Under the pieces are notes generated by a model that did no database searches, was not told the DNA's origin, and was given only the letters and a program-made list of their open reading frames with translations. Positions 24,870-34,984 of a stretch of 64,000 nucleotides of DNA are shown one piece after another; position 1 is the stretch's first letter; each line of letters begins with the position of its first letter. Where the stretch lies: NCBI GenBank assembly GCA_021292105.1, contig CM037861.1, forward strand, positions 53,842,920 to 53,906,919, in the 5' to 3' direction. The position numbers were made by a program, and so were the translations under genes. Source of the stretch: Anadara kagoshimensis (taxonomy: Eukaryota > Mollusca > Bivalvia > Arcoida > Arcidae).

Positions 24870-26675
24870 TTCCTGAACTGAATACCTAGATATAAGTGAA
24901 CAAAATCTTAAATGGGCTGTAAAACAAACAACAGTAGTAGAATCTTCTGATATATATTCTAAGGTAAGATTAAATTAAAACATAATTTAAAGTATGTAGG
25001 AGATTTTACGGCGGCATAGAAGTATATTTCGTGTGTTCACGCGATAGTTGTCACATGATCACGCAAAAAGCTATTGCGTGTTTGCGCAAATATCGCGGAT
25101 CACTTTTGCTTGAGTATGGAAATGTGATGTACATTGTACCACATTTTTTGTCTAAATTTAATCATAAAATACGATCAAAATGGTATCTGACACAAATACC
25201 AATCAATTATTTTTGAGCACGTGGTATAAAAATATATTTGTGTCACTCCTGTGACTCTGTAGTTATATTTGTCGTCATTAAAATGCACTGGTTACTGTTT
25301 TAACTTCAAGAAAGTTGTGTTAGTATGCTGCAAAAGATCTTGCTTAATATTTAACTGCTTTTTTTGCTTTGTCTGTTTGTTGTTGTTGTTTTTTAAACAT
25401 CTGTTTTCTAGAAAATATTTTTAAAAAAAATCAAAATATGACCTACGTGATGGATTCAGTTAGAGGGTTTAGACGTTCAGCCAAGCCCGCAGTGGTTGGT
25501 GGAATGGGTCAGCAACTAGCTCTGAAGATGCTGAAGTAGGTGTATTAAAATCGTGATTAATCCCTTATATTGTGAAAATACCCACTTATCGCACCAGTCG
25601 TTGGGTACATCAGCCTAAGGTATCAAAATCTGTAAAAATAAAGCTTCTGAATTCTGAGTAATCAGCGGTCATTTGAGACCAAATTTAATGACCATGTCTA
25701 CAATATAATGACCATATCTTCGTTTGTGGGAATATATCTCACAAGGGACTATTTTACGAGGTCACATAATCAAACTAATTTAAAAGAAACCCCATCATTT
25801 TTGAATTAGAATCATTAGTTCCGTATACCACTAGCTGTGACATCAAGTCATTAACGGGGCGTCGTACTTGTATATAGCAGAGACGGGAATTCCAAACTTG
25901 ATATATCTAGTACACTTACACTGCCAGTATTTTATGTAATACGTAGAAGAACGGATCAACAACCACATGTCTTACTTGTATCGATTTTATGATTTTAGTT
26001 GGATAATTAAGAAATAATTTGACGACGATTCTGAAGACATTTTCATGTAAGTACACAAAGTTGAACATATATAAATGGAATTTCCAAATTACCAAGATGC
26101 TGCAAAGAAGTACGTGCTGGCCTTGACACATTAGTGATATGTTTGTAGTTTATGATACATGCACGCGTTTACTTTTTCCTCAAAAGAGTCTGATTGATGG
26201 AGTTAATGTTCTAGCCAAGATGTGTTAACTTATATTGGGATTTAACCAGTTACAGTCAAAACTTAGATAACGCGCAGGTGAAGCTGCAGAGGTATTTCAG
26301 GGCTTGTTTCAAGAAGTATTCAAAACTATGTTCACTGATTAATTTTGAGTCCCATGTTACACGACGTTGCATTATACATGTTTTGAGCTGAATTTCGGAT
26401 ACAGCGTATTAATTAATGTCTTGACAGCACCAAGCTTGTTTCTCATTTTGGAAGCCTTAAGAATTCGACACACCGCACCACCTTATATTGAACAATAAGA
26501 ATTAAAACCTTTAAGCTTTGCAGGTAAGTGATCCGTTTGACTTGTAGTAATAGGCACAACTCAACGCTAATCAAAAATGTTTGGTGGCGCATCGTAACTT
26601 GGCGAAACGCAACGGATTCACAACAATGCGAATATGGTGTATTGCATATATGTGCAGTATTGATAACTTTTTAAC
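24870..26675. other. Intergenic DNA left of the transposon
   Basis: No gene or named repeat is recognised. A short ATT microsatellite (26,680-26,708) separates this stretch from the transposon. Confidence 0.4.
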
Positions 26676-26676
26676 G

Positions 26677-26679
<3 letters not shown>

Positions 26680-26708
<29 letters not shown>
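26680..26708. repeat. (ATT)n microsatellite
   Basis: About nine ATT units, 68 bp outside the left end of the large transposon. Confidence 0.9.
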
Positions 26709-26709
<1 letters not shown>

Positions 26710-26775
26710 ATACATGCACTGTTTTAGCCCCTTTTAACCCCTTAATTATGTCAACATCCAGAATTAAAAAAGATA

Positions 26776-27725
26776 TAGCCCAAGAGCTAGTGGGGTTTGA
26801 AATATGTGTCAATGGCCAAAAGCTTTGAAGGTTGTTTCTGATAGAAAAATGTCTGTAGTTTTCGAATTTGGGCGTCTTGTGAATGAACTCGTTTCCGATT
26901 TTTTTTCAGACGCGAGTTTTTACACTAGAATCGCATTTTTCAGCCGGTTTTTCGGTAATTTGATAATTCTGCATTATGGACGCGATATGGCCTTAAAATG
27001 TCTTATTACTGATGCGGTTATCAAGAATTATGATCATTGTTGACATTTAAGTTAAAAACTTCTTGATACATTTCAGATTTTTTTTAAAATAACTATTTTA
27101 GGAAAAAAATAGACCAAAAATTTTGCGTTTTTAATATTTTGCCCTCTTTTATGTCTTATAAAAAAATAATAAAAGCATTTAAGTGAAATGTTTTACCATA
27201 TTGTCACAGCCTAATGTGTTTTGCATTCAATAAAAGTAGCTGCATATCATTTGGTAGGAAATTGCGGCACCCACAGTGGAAAAACTTTCCCCTACCCCAA
27301 AAATTGCAAATTTCTCAAAAAATCGATCTTTACTACAAATTTTGCTATTAGTTGCCATACTGATTGTTATACCGTGTAAGCTTTAATACTTGGGTGACAA
27401 CATTGAAGACCTCTAACTAAAAACTTCTTGTTAAGCATTCAATCTCAATTTTGTGGCCAATTTTAAACAACCGAGTTTTGCGTTTTTACTTAATCTTTAT
27501 TCGTTAAAGTCTTGTAGCGCATTCAAAAAAAGCCTGATTATCAATATACTATTTTATTTAGAATCCCTGATGTTTGTGCTTTATTGTGCAAGTATAATGT
27601 ATAACACAATCGTCACACAAACCCTTTCACCACAATTTATTCTTCCCCCTACCCCATATGCAATAAATAAGCGAGTTCGCGAGATATTGATTTTACACTT
27701 GTGCGTTCTCAGGCAGTGAGATTTT
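26776..27725 (+). repeat. Left ~950-bp terminal inverted repeat
   Basis: Reverse-complementary to 32,873-33,822. The outer ~650 bp is almost identical, and a 79-codon open frame (26,804-27,043) encodes the same peptide in both arms. Differences there are mostly one-base changes in T or A runs (T8/T9, T4/T3, A6/A5) plus CACAGTGG against CACGTGG. The inner ~250 bp is clearly more diverged. The open frames are probably incidental. The arm may carry promoter sequence for the gene that starts about 500 bp further in. Confidence 0.9.
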
Positions 27726-28216
27726 AAACACGGTAGAGTGTTATAACGTAAATTTGTACTTGAAACATATAGTAAATTACGCTGTTAGCTTGTTTATTCA
27801 ATGCTTTGATTTTTTGTATTATTAAGCAATGATAGTGCCACGCCCTTTTGTATGACTCGGCAGATGGCGCTGCGCAAAGCGTTTGTGTTACGTTTTCTGT
27901 CATTGCAAATCACACGTGGTTGCAATTATAGATACTTTCATATGGTTGTTGTTTATGATAAGTAAGAAAAAACTATTCACCCCTTTTTTCTATTGTTTTG
28001 TTACCGTTTATATTTCGTGTGAACAAGTTGATTTTATTTAATATTTGTTTTTAAAAAGAATCCGTGTTCACAATAGAATCAATGAAGTTTTGACGCAGAT
28101 AAGTAATCTGTTTGTTAATTCTATTTGATTCCGTGACTGAATTAAAATCACTGTAAATAATATTTTGCGATTTGTTTGTGATAACTCATTGTCATTTCAA
28201 TTAGAAGTGTTGCAAA

Positions 28217-28708
28217 ATGGCCAGCACACGGCTGGATACATCTAAGGGGAAACAGATATTACAGGGCGATAGCACAGATGAAACAAATCTTGTTTGTTGC
28301 CTTCATGTCGATAAACGTTTCCAAGATATAGAAATTAAACCTTTTGATGAAACAACATGGAGTAAAGTGGCAAAAGTTGCTGAATATCGTCTTTCGAAAA
28401 CAAAATCCCACAAATATAAACAAATTTGTCAAGATCTTCCTCAAAACTTTGATCCTAAAACCAATGGTTATCACAGAATGTGTTACAAGAACTTCACTGC
28501 TGTCTCAAAAAAAGAACTAGAGTCTTTTTCCACTGTAGAAGTAGAAGAAGTTTCTTACACTTTAAGATCCCACACTGAACATTTATCGGACGAAACTTCC
28601 TCCTCCGGTATTTTTCTTCCCGTATGTTTGTTTTGTGGCCTCCTGACGAAGGGTAAGAAAAGGGAACAGTTAGGCAATTGTGAAAGTTCGGAAGCGGGAG
28701 AAAAATAA
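28217..28708 (+). CDS. Transposon protein, N-terminal segment (zinc modules)
   Basis: 163 codons starting at an ATG in good context (AAAATGG). It encodes the N-terminus of the transposon protein. Visible features are Cys27-Cys28 with His86-x2-Cys89 (GYHRMC), then CLFCG with Cys137 and Cys140. The partners of the second pair, YHHSC, lie in the next segment. This gives two similar C/C...YH-x2-C zinc-binding units, as expected for a DNA-binding head (inference). The frame ends at a TAA just after GAGAAAAA, while family-like sequence continues at once in the -1 frame. A one-base loss in the A run, real or a consensus error, is the simplest explanation. A donor-like GGTAAG at 28,652 is probably not used, because coding resemblance continues across it. 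Confidence 0.75.
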   Translation: MASTRLDTSKGKQILQGDSTDETNLVCCLHVDKRFQDIEIKPFDETTWSKVAKVAEYRLSKTKSHKYKQICQDLPQNFDPKTNGYHRMCYKNFTAVSKKELESFSTVEVEEVSYTLRSHTEHLSDETSSSGIFLPVCLFCGLLTKGKKREQLGNCESSEAGEK

Positions 28709-28719
28709 AAAATGCTGCA

Positions 28720-31700
28720 ATGGTTCTGGGTGATACAGATATGATTGCCAGAGTTTGTGATATAGATTTTGTTGCTAAAGAGGTTAAATATCACCATAGC
28801 TGCCGAAAACATTACTTAAATCTTTCTGAGAGGTGTATACCCGGGTCTGCTAAGACAGAATATGGCAACATTAGGCTAGGACACGAAAAAGCATTTAAAT
28901 GGTTGACCGAATACATAAATAAAAACGTTATAGCACAAGGTCAAGCTGTAACAATTGCCTCCTTGTATGAATATTACACTACAATGCTGATGGACATTGG
29001 TCTTGATTGCTCCTCATATACCATCCAGACTTTAGAAGTAAAACTTCTAAATCACTTCAAAGATGATATTTGCATGAGTAAAATAGGTAAACGACAAGGC
29101 AAAATATTATATCCAAGCTTTCTAGATACAGATCAGATTATAGGTTTCCATAATACGTTTTTATTAAATTCCAAAGTCACTGAAGCTGCATACCAGTTGC
29201 GAAATACAATATTAGAAATGTCAAAGACATGTCCCCAATTACAGAACCCATTGACTGTAAATGAAATACAGAAAGGCCAAGCTAACCCCCCAGACATACT
29301 TATGCAGTTTTTTAAAACTCTATATACAGGGTCTTCAACAAAAGAACCTTCTGAAAGAATGAATAGATGCATCAGTTCAGCAGCAGATGATGCTTTGTTT
29401 GCTGTAACCAATGGCGAAATAAAGCCATCAAAACATTTATGTCTTGGACTGGGTTTTAAAAGTATGACTGGTAGTAGGAAAATTATTGAAGTACTAAATC
29501 ATTTAGGGCACTCAATAAGTTACCATGTTGCGGAGACACTTGAAACTGAACTTGCAATGACAATATCAGACAGGAATCTGCTAACTCCTGATGGATTACT
29601 GAAAATTCCAAACTTGTCAACCGGAACGGCTTGGGATAATTATGATGAAAACACCGAGACTTTGTCTGGAAGCGGAACTTTGCACGACACAGTTGGAATA
29701 TGTTACCAGAACACTCCCGACGAACAACATTCAATGGGGGACTCTCTAGGAATTCCACAAGTATCCACTACACAAACAAAGTCATTGAAACGTAAACGCT
29801 CTTTAGATATTGAGGACCCTATTTTAGAATCTTACAGAAAGCGTCCAAAAATAACAAAATTTCAATATCCCGTAAAAGCAATTTCGGACCCCTCTAATTT
29901 AAATGAGACCAGAAAAAGGGATTTAACATGGGTGATTTGTCACCATTTATTTTCTAATATACCCATGTGGTCAGGATGGAATTCTCTAATCACAGTAGAT
30001 CATCTACCAGAGCAAGTGATAGGCTATATGGACAATATAAGTTTGCCACCGACCCGATTAGATGTGGTGTCGGAAACATTACGTCGATCGCAGATTGTGG
30101 CACGGGAATGTTCTGATAACACAGCAATTGTCCACTATGATCTTGCCATAGCTAAACCAGCGATGCAGATACAATCGGAAGAATCACCAAAGTACGACAA
30201 TATTTTCATATGTTTTGGTCCTTTCCATATAATGTTGGCATATTTTGGCGCTCTTGGTCACTTAATTGAGGGCTCTGGCGGACCATATGTGCTAACCGAG
30301 ACCAAAGTTCTGGCAGAAGGGTCTCTAAATGGGTTCATAAAAGGGAAGCATTATAACAGATGTCAGAGAATGCATACTATATTATCTCTTTCTTTCCGTA
30401 TTCTCCATTTTCGGTCTTTTCTGGAAGAGCATGGTCAGATATCTGAATCTTTATACGAGCAGTTAGAACAATTCATTACAAATACTTCTTCAGAAGAAAT
30501 GCAAAACGTTCTAGAGCAAGAAAATTTAAAATCTATTTTTGATATGTATGAAGCCTTTTCCAATGACACAAGAACTGGAAACCATGGATCAACAGCACAG
30601 TATTGGTTTATGTATATTGAATTAGTTGAACTTCTGTTACTTTTCAGTAGATCTTGTCGAACTAACGATCTACCTTTATTTACTTACTGCTTAGGAAAAA
30701 TGTGTCCAGTATTTTTTGCAGCTAATAGACCAAACTATGCAAGATGGATGACACGCTATCACTTAAATTTACTTAACATTGATATAAGTCATCCACAAGC
30801 AAGAGCAATGCTTGAGAATGGTGGTTTGTCTATAAGACGCTCGAATAAATCATTTTCCAGAATTCCAGTGGACATGACACTTGAGCAGACAATCAATGCT
30901 GATGCTGCATCTCGTCTAACTGGCATTTCTGCATTCAGCCAGTCATATACGGCCAGGCGAAGATGGATGATTACACGAAGTGTCCGCAGTGCTATCGTTG
31001 GTGCTCTTCTCTCAAAAACTGGAATCCGGAAAAAGGGGGATGTGAATCAAGAGCTCAAGCCGTCGCGAATTCAGAGAGATAATAAAGATGTAAGTAGTTT
31101 GATCGACTGTATTAAAGCAACTAAGAATCCGTTTGATACAGAGATAAGAAATGAGGATCTCCTGTGCATATCAACTGGTAACAGAGTCAAAGATGATGTG
31201 AAAAATGAGATACTTAGTTGTGTAAAATATGGCGAGCAATCTTTTCACGACTTTAGAAATGGCTGTTTTGCAGATCCCTCTAGATTTGAAAAACCTATTA
31301 CAAGAAACAAATTGCGCACTTTTGCATCTTTGGCACTTAAGGTTCGGGTTGAGGTGAAAGCAAAGAAAATCATACAGCTACAGTGTTCACGTGATCTATT
31401 TGGTAGGCTTTTGTTTTTGGCAACGACAACAGATATAAACTTGCAGAAAGTTTTTGAATATCCTCTCACTCCCGTGCCGCCAGCTCTTGCACAAATTGAC
31501 GGGAATATGAATAAAACCGACAAATCAATACTTATGAAAATGTTAGAGAGCAAGGCTCATTCTGATCCTCCAGCTGCAAATCAAATTGATGCTTATGTCG
31601 TTGATGCCATGTTCCTTATACAGTTGCTGTCAAACCTACCAGATACTTTTGAAGGTGTAGCCAAAACCATTCTCAAGCTATTATGTAAACTGGCAAAAGA

Positions 31701-32745
31701 AATACACTTTGTTTGTGACACATATGTCCATCCATCCATCAAAGATATTGAAAGAGATATGCGAGGAGAGAGCAGTGGACCAGATATTGTAGTAATGGGC
31801 CCAAAACAAAAGCGACCTCATGATTTCCGTTCAGCTTTGAAATCTGCTAATTTCAAGAGGTCATTACTATCGTTTTTGCTACAAGAATGGAAGAATGATA
31901 ACTATGCTGACATTCTTGCAGGCCATACATTATATTATGCAACAGAGGACCACTGCCATCAATTCTATTGCGAAAATGATGCAACAGTAGTGTGCAGTGA
32001 AGTGTCCAATCTTGCCTGTACCCACGAGGAGGCAGATACCAGGATCACCTTACATGTGCAATACATTGCCTCAAGGTCCGATTCTCCTAACGTAGTGGTT
32101 AGAGCAAATGACACGGATGTAATGGTTATTTTATTGTATCATTGTCACCAAATACATGCAAACATATGGATGGATTCAGGCACTGACGGCACCAATACTA
32201 GGCGATTTATTGATCTAACAAAACTGTCCAATGAAATTGGGATCGAAATGTGCCAAGTTCTTCCAGCTATCCATGCTTTCACTGGATGTGATTATACTGC
32301 AGCATTTCTTAGAAAAGGTAAAATTAGGCCTTATAATATCGTTGAAAAAAGTGCAACTTTCAGAAGCGTTTTCTCAAATATTGGAACAAATCAAAGAGTT
32401 AATGAAAGAGATATGAAGGTAATGGAATCTTTTGTCTGTGAAATGTATGGCAAAAAAAACATTAAAACAGTAAATGAGGCACGATTTGCCATTTTCAGAG
32501 AGAAATACGCTCCAACAAATCAAACTGACCCATTAGAAAAGCTCAAAGGAGCCGATCCGAGTTCACTACCTCCTTGTAAAAGTGTTCTTGTTCAGAAAAT
32601 CCTCCGAACAGAATATGTTGCATATTTTTGGAAACATGCCAATTGCAGTTGTCCTACATTAAATACTCCACAAGAAAATGGAAAAAAGAAAATAACAAGT
32701 ATGCGATTCAATGGTTTGAAGGTGAACAGATTCCGAAAGATATAA
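28720..32745 (+). CDS. Transposon protein, main segment with FEN1/XPG-like nuclease
   Basis: 1,341 codons from the first ATG of this frame; the frame is open from 28,684, so translation probably enters from the upstream segment (see 28,217). Features in order: YHHSC at 24-28 completing a zinc module; basic KRKR and RKRPK around 357-378, a likely nuclear signal; a long middle region I cannot assign. Then come the nuclease motifs: VVDAMFL (Asp962), FVCDTYVHPSIKDIE (Asp1000), HEEADTR (Glu1104, Asp1106), NDTDVMV (Asp1131, Asp1133) and HAFTGCDYTAAF (Asp1191), followed by GKGK. Order, spacing and context mirror the seven metal-binding acids of FEN1/XPG nucleases (family knowledge). It is the likely endonuclease of the element (inference). 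The frame runs off at 32,745 into an unlike tail; the true C-terminus lies in the -1 frame. Confidence 0.85.
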   Translation: MVLGDTDMIARVCDIDFVAKEVKYHHSCRKHYLNLSERCIPGSAKTEYGNIRLGHEKAFKWLTEYINKNVIAQGQAVTIASLYEYYTTMLMDIGLDCSSYTIQTLEVKLLNHFKDDICMSKIGKRQGKILYPSFLDTDQIIGFHNTFLLNSKVTEAAYQLRNTILEMSKTCPQLQNPLTVNEIQKGQANPPDILMQFFKTLYTGSSTKEPSERMNRCISSAADDALFAVTNGEIKPSKHLCLGLGFKSMTGSRKIIEVLNHLGHSISYHVAETLETELAMTISDRNLLTPDGLLKIPNLSTGTAWDNYDENTETLSGSGTLHDTVGICYQNTPDEQHSMGDSLGIPQVSTTQTKSLKRKRSLDIEDPILESYRKRPKITKFQYPVKAISDPSNLNETRKRDLTWVICHHLFSNIPMWSGWNSLITVDHLPEQVIGYMDNISLPPTRLDVVSETLRRSQIVARECSDNTAIVHYDLAIAKPAMQIQSEESPKYDNIFICFGPFHIMLAYFGALGHLIEGSGGPYVLTETKVLAEGSLNGFIKGKHYNRCQRMHTILSLSFRILHFRSFLEEHGQISESLYEQLEQFITNTSSEEMQNVLEQENLKSIFDMYEAFSNDTRTGNHGSTAQYWFMYIELVELLLLFSRSCRTNDLPLFTYCLGKMCPVFFAANRPNYARWMTRYHLNLLNIDISHPQARAMLENGGLSIRRSNKSFSRIPVDMTLEQTINADAASRLTGISAFSQSYTARRRWMITRSVRSAIVGALLSKTGIRKKGDVNQELKPSRIQRDNKDVSSLIDCIKATKNPFDTEIRNEDLLCISTGNRVKDDVKNEILSCVKYGEQSFHDFRNGCFADPSRFEKPITRNKLRTFASLALKVRVEVKAKKIIQLQCSRDLFGRLLFLATTTDINLQKVFEYPLTPVPPALAQIDGNMNKTDKSILMKMLESKAHSDPPAANQIDAYVVDAMFLIQLLSNLPDTFEGVAKTILKLLCKLAKEIHFVCDTYVHPSIKDIERDMRGESSGPDIVVMGPKQKRPHDFRSALKSANFKRSLLSFLLQEWKNDNYADILAGHTLYYATEDHCHQFYCENDATVVCSEVSNLACTHEEADTRITLHVQYIASRSDSPNVVVRANDTDVMVILLYHCHQIHANIWMDSGTDGTNTRRFIDLTKLSNEIGIEMCQVLPAIHAFTGCDYTAAFLRKGKIRPYNIVEKSATFRSVFSNIGTNQRVNERDMKVMESFVCEMYGKKNIKTVNEARFAIFREKYAPTNQTDPLEKLKGADPSSLPPCKSVLVQKILRTEYVAYFWKHANCSCPTLNTPQENGKKKITSMRFNGLKVNRFRKI

Positions 32746-32849
32746 GACTGAAGATGGACAGTACAACTTTTACAGAGGATGACATGGGAGAAGATGAGGA
32801 TGTACGTGAATCCGACAGTAGTGATAGTGAAGACACTGATGATGAATGA
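32688..32849 (+). CDS. Transposon protein, C-terminal acidic tail (frame-shifted)
   Basis: About 53 codons in the -1 frame relative to the main segment, starting at the heptamer A AAA AAG (32,682-32,688). It reads AIQWFEGEQIPKDI, then an extremely acidic end with DDMGEDEDVRESDSSDSEDT. The WFEG-x-x-IP stretch and the acidic tail look like the natural end of the protein, whereas the main frame ends in a basic, low-information tail. Joined across both breaks the protein would be about 1,544 residues. Either a base was lost from the A run or ribosomes shift here; the first is likelier because a similar break occurs at 28,705. Confidence 0.6.
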   Translation, partial: ENNKYAIQWFEGEQIPKDIRLKMDSTTFTEDDMGEDEDVRESDSSDSEDTDDE

Positions 32850-32872
32850 AATTATAATTCTGAATGAATACG

Positions 32873-33822
32873 AGTTATTTTGAACCAGCCTGTCTAAGAG
32901 CACTAACACAGTATATCCCGTGAATTCGCATATCGTTAGCATATTGGGGTAGGGGAAGAATAAATCGTGGGTAATGGGTTAATGTGACGATTTTGTTACA
33001 CATTATACTTGCACAATAAAGCACACACATCAGGGATTCTAAATAAAATAGTATATTGATAATCAGGCTTTTTTTGAATGCGCTACAAGACTTTAACGAA
33101 TAAAGATTAAGTAAAAACGCAAAACTCGGTTGTTTAAAATTGGCCACAAAATTGAGATTGAATGCTTAACAAGAAGTTTTTAGTTAGAGGTCTTCAATGT
33201 TGTCACCCAAGTATTAAAGCTTACACGGTATAACAATCAGTATGGCAACTAATAGCAAAATTTGTAGTAAAGATCGATTTTTGAGAAATTTGCAATTTTT
33301 GGGGTAGGGGAAAGTTTTTCCACGTGGGTGCCGCAATTTCCTACCAAATGATATGCAGCTACTTTTATTGAATGCAAAACACATTAGGCTGTGACAATAT
33401 GGTAAAACATTTCACTTAAATGCTTTTATTATTTTTTTATAAGACATAAAAGAGGGCAAAATATTAAAAACGCAAAATTTTTGGTCTATTTTTTTCCTAA
33501 ATAGTTATTTTAAAAAAAAATCTGAAATGTATCAAGAAGTTTTTAACTTAAATGTCAACAATGATCATAATTCTTGATAACCGCATCAGTAATAAGACAT
33601 TTTAAGGCCATATCGCGTCCATAATGCAGAATTATCAAATTACCGAAAAACCGGCTGAAAAATGCGATTCTAGTGTAAAAACTCGCGTCTGAAAAAAAAT
33701 CGGAAACGAGTTCATTCACAAGACGCCCAAATTCGAAAACTACAGACATTTTTCTATCAGAAACAACCTTCAAAGCTTTTGGCCATTGACACATATTTCA
33801 AACCCCACTAGCTCTTGGGCTA
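32873..33822 (-). repeat. Right ~950-bp terminal inverted repeat
   Basis: Inverted copy of 26,776-27,725. It begins 24 bp after the stop codon of the acidic tail. Two AATAAA motifs read in the gene's direction (32,959-32,964 and 33,015-33,020), so the arm probably supplies the polyadenylation site. Confidence 0.9.
32959..33020 (+). terminator. Candidate polyadenylation signals of the transposon gene
   Basis: Two canonical AATAAA hexamers, at 32,959 and 33,015, lie 110 and 166 bp after the last in-frame stop. Only the motifs are seen; use is inferred. Confidence 0.45.
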
Positions 33823-34980
33823 ATATATTCAAGCTGTGACAGCTGTCATACAAATATGTGATAATCGGATAGATAATAGGTCATCCCAGTTTGAAACATC
33901 ACAAAAATAATTCAGCATTTCAATTTGAATTTTAAGATGAAGAATTTACACCCTATTAATTTATTGAAAGGAATTAAGTGCAAATCATTTTATCATTTGC
34001 TAAAAGTGTGATATACCAGTGGCATTTGTGTTACTTTATTATATCACGTTTAGTTGTATTGCATTACTGATTACATGAAGCGTGTGTGAGGTTGGGGAGA
34101 ACATGGCATTACATAGGTCATACATCATGTTTCATTACTTAACAAACAGGTTCATGTGGTATTAAAAAAGTTGGAAAATGGATGATAAAAAAGATTGAAA
34201 TAAAATTACTGAAATAAGTATGACTATAATATATTTTTATGAAGGTAATATAACAGTGTATAGATATACAGTACACAAAAATGTTTCATTTTGGAGAAAA
34301 AACAACTTTTAAAACTTGCACTTTCAGAATTCCGATCACCGGGAGATAAGTGCGTTAACCTATACGGAACTCAATGCCATGTGGTGTGCCCAAACAAAAA
34401 GTGTTACATGTAATTTTCTTGTCATTTTGTTTGAGATGTTCACAGATTGATATGATACAGAGGTGATAAAGCATGCAAAGAAAACAGGGTACAAAGAAGG
34501 GTTATGACGTGTTTAAAATTAAAAAAATAAATAAATAAATAAATAAATAAAAAAACTAAAATGAAATAATAAAAAAAACAGACCACAGTATAAAAGTGTA
34601 ATATAAAATCATGAAACAATTTTTGCTGTATTTGTTCATTGTGTATGTGTTTCGGTATATTATGTTTATTCCTATGTTATACATATTTAATAAATCCAAG
34701 TCTAAGCATTTTATATTCTTATTTAATATTGCCTTATGCAAGTACATTGAGTATACCCATGCAAATAGAGTTGTACATTCAATAATGATTCATGACTTGA
34801 AACCAAGGTTATATCTTGAAAGTAGAAATGACTATTTTATTTTTCATAAAATAAAGTTTCCAAAATTGTACAACTTTTGAATACTTTATTCTATAAAAAA
34901 TCAAAATTAGCACATGGTCCCGTTTACGATGTGTTGGGTCATGACTCAACAACTCTGAGCTGCTTCAGAAACTCGACGCA
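33823..34980. other. Intergenic DNA right of the transposon
   Basis: AT-rich, with an (AAAT)n run at 34,521-34,551 and an open frame at 34,611-34,880 of biased composition (many I, Y, F and K) that I do not regard as a gene. Confidence 0.4.
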
Positions 34981-34984
34981 AAAA

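Larger units (their letters stand above)
26776..33822 (+). mobile_element. 7-kb TIR DNA transposon with FEN1/XPG-like nuclease gene
   Basis: Long inverted repeats (26,776-27,725 and 32,873-33,822) bound a single plus-strand gene region. The outermost shared sequence is TAGCCCAAGAGCTAGTGGGG. It is flanked by ATA on both sides (26,773-26,775 and 33,823-33,825), which may be a 3-bp target-site duplication; if the terminal TA is counted outside the repeat, a TA duplication is equally possible. The gene product has zinc-binding modules and a complete set of flap-endonuclease-type acidic motifs. No DDE transposase, polymerase B, retroviral-type integrase or reverse transcriptase is seen. The long TIRs and lone big gene point to an autonomous or recently autonomous cut-and-paste type element. 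Mobility is inferred, not shown. Confidence 0.85.

Noticed and set aside
26804..27043. 79-codon frame in both TIR arms as a gene
   Set aside because: Identity follows from the arms being near identical at DNA level; composition is unremarkable and there is no domain. Kept only as a note on TIR identity.
27453..27719. 88-codon frame in left TIR (and 32,875-33,147 in the right)
   Set aside because: The two versions diverge with frame-changing differences at the C-terminal part, so no sign of protein-level constraint.
28653..28740. Intron in the transposon gene using the GGTAAG at 28,652
   Set aside because: Removing it would delete the stretch between CLFCG and YHHSC, which reads as coding across the break. 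A one-base frameshift explains the data better.
26776..33822. Maverick/Polinton or other virus-like element
   Set aside because: No polymerase B, integrase, packaging ATPase, protease or capsid frame. The element is too short and has one gene.
34611..34880. 89-codon plus-strand frame
   Set aside because: Composition is dominated by I, Y, F and K as expected for AT-rich DNA; no domain, signal peptide or splice context.
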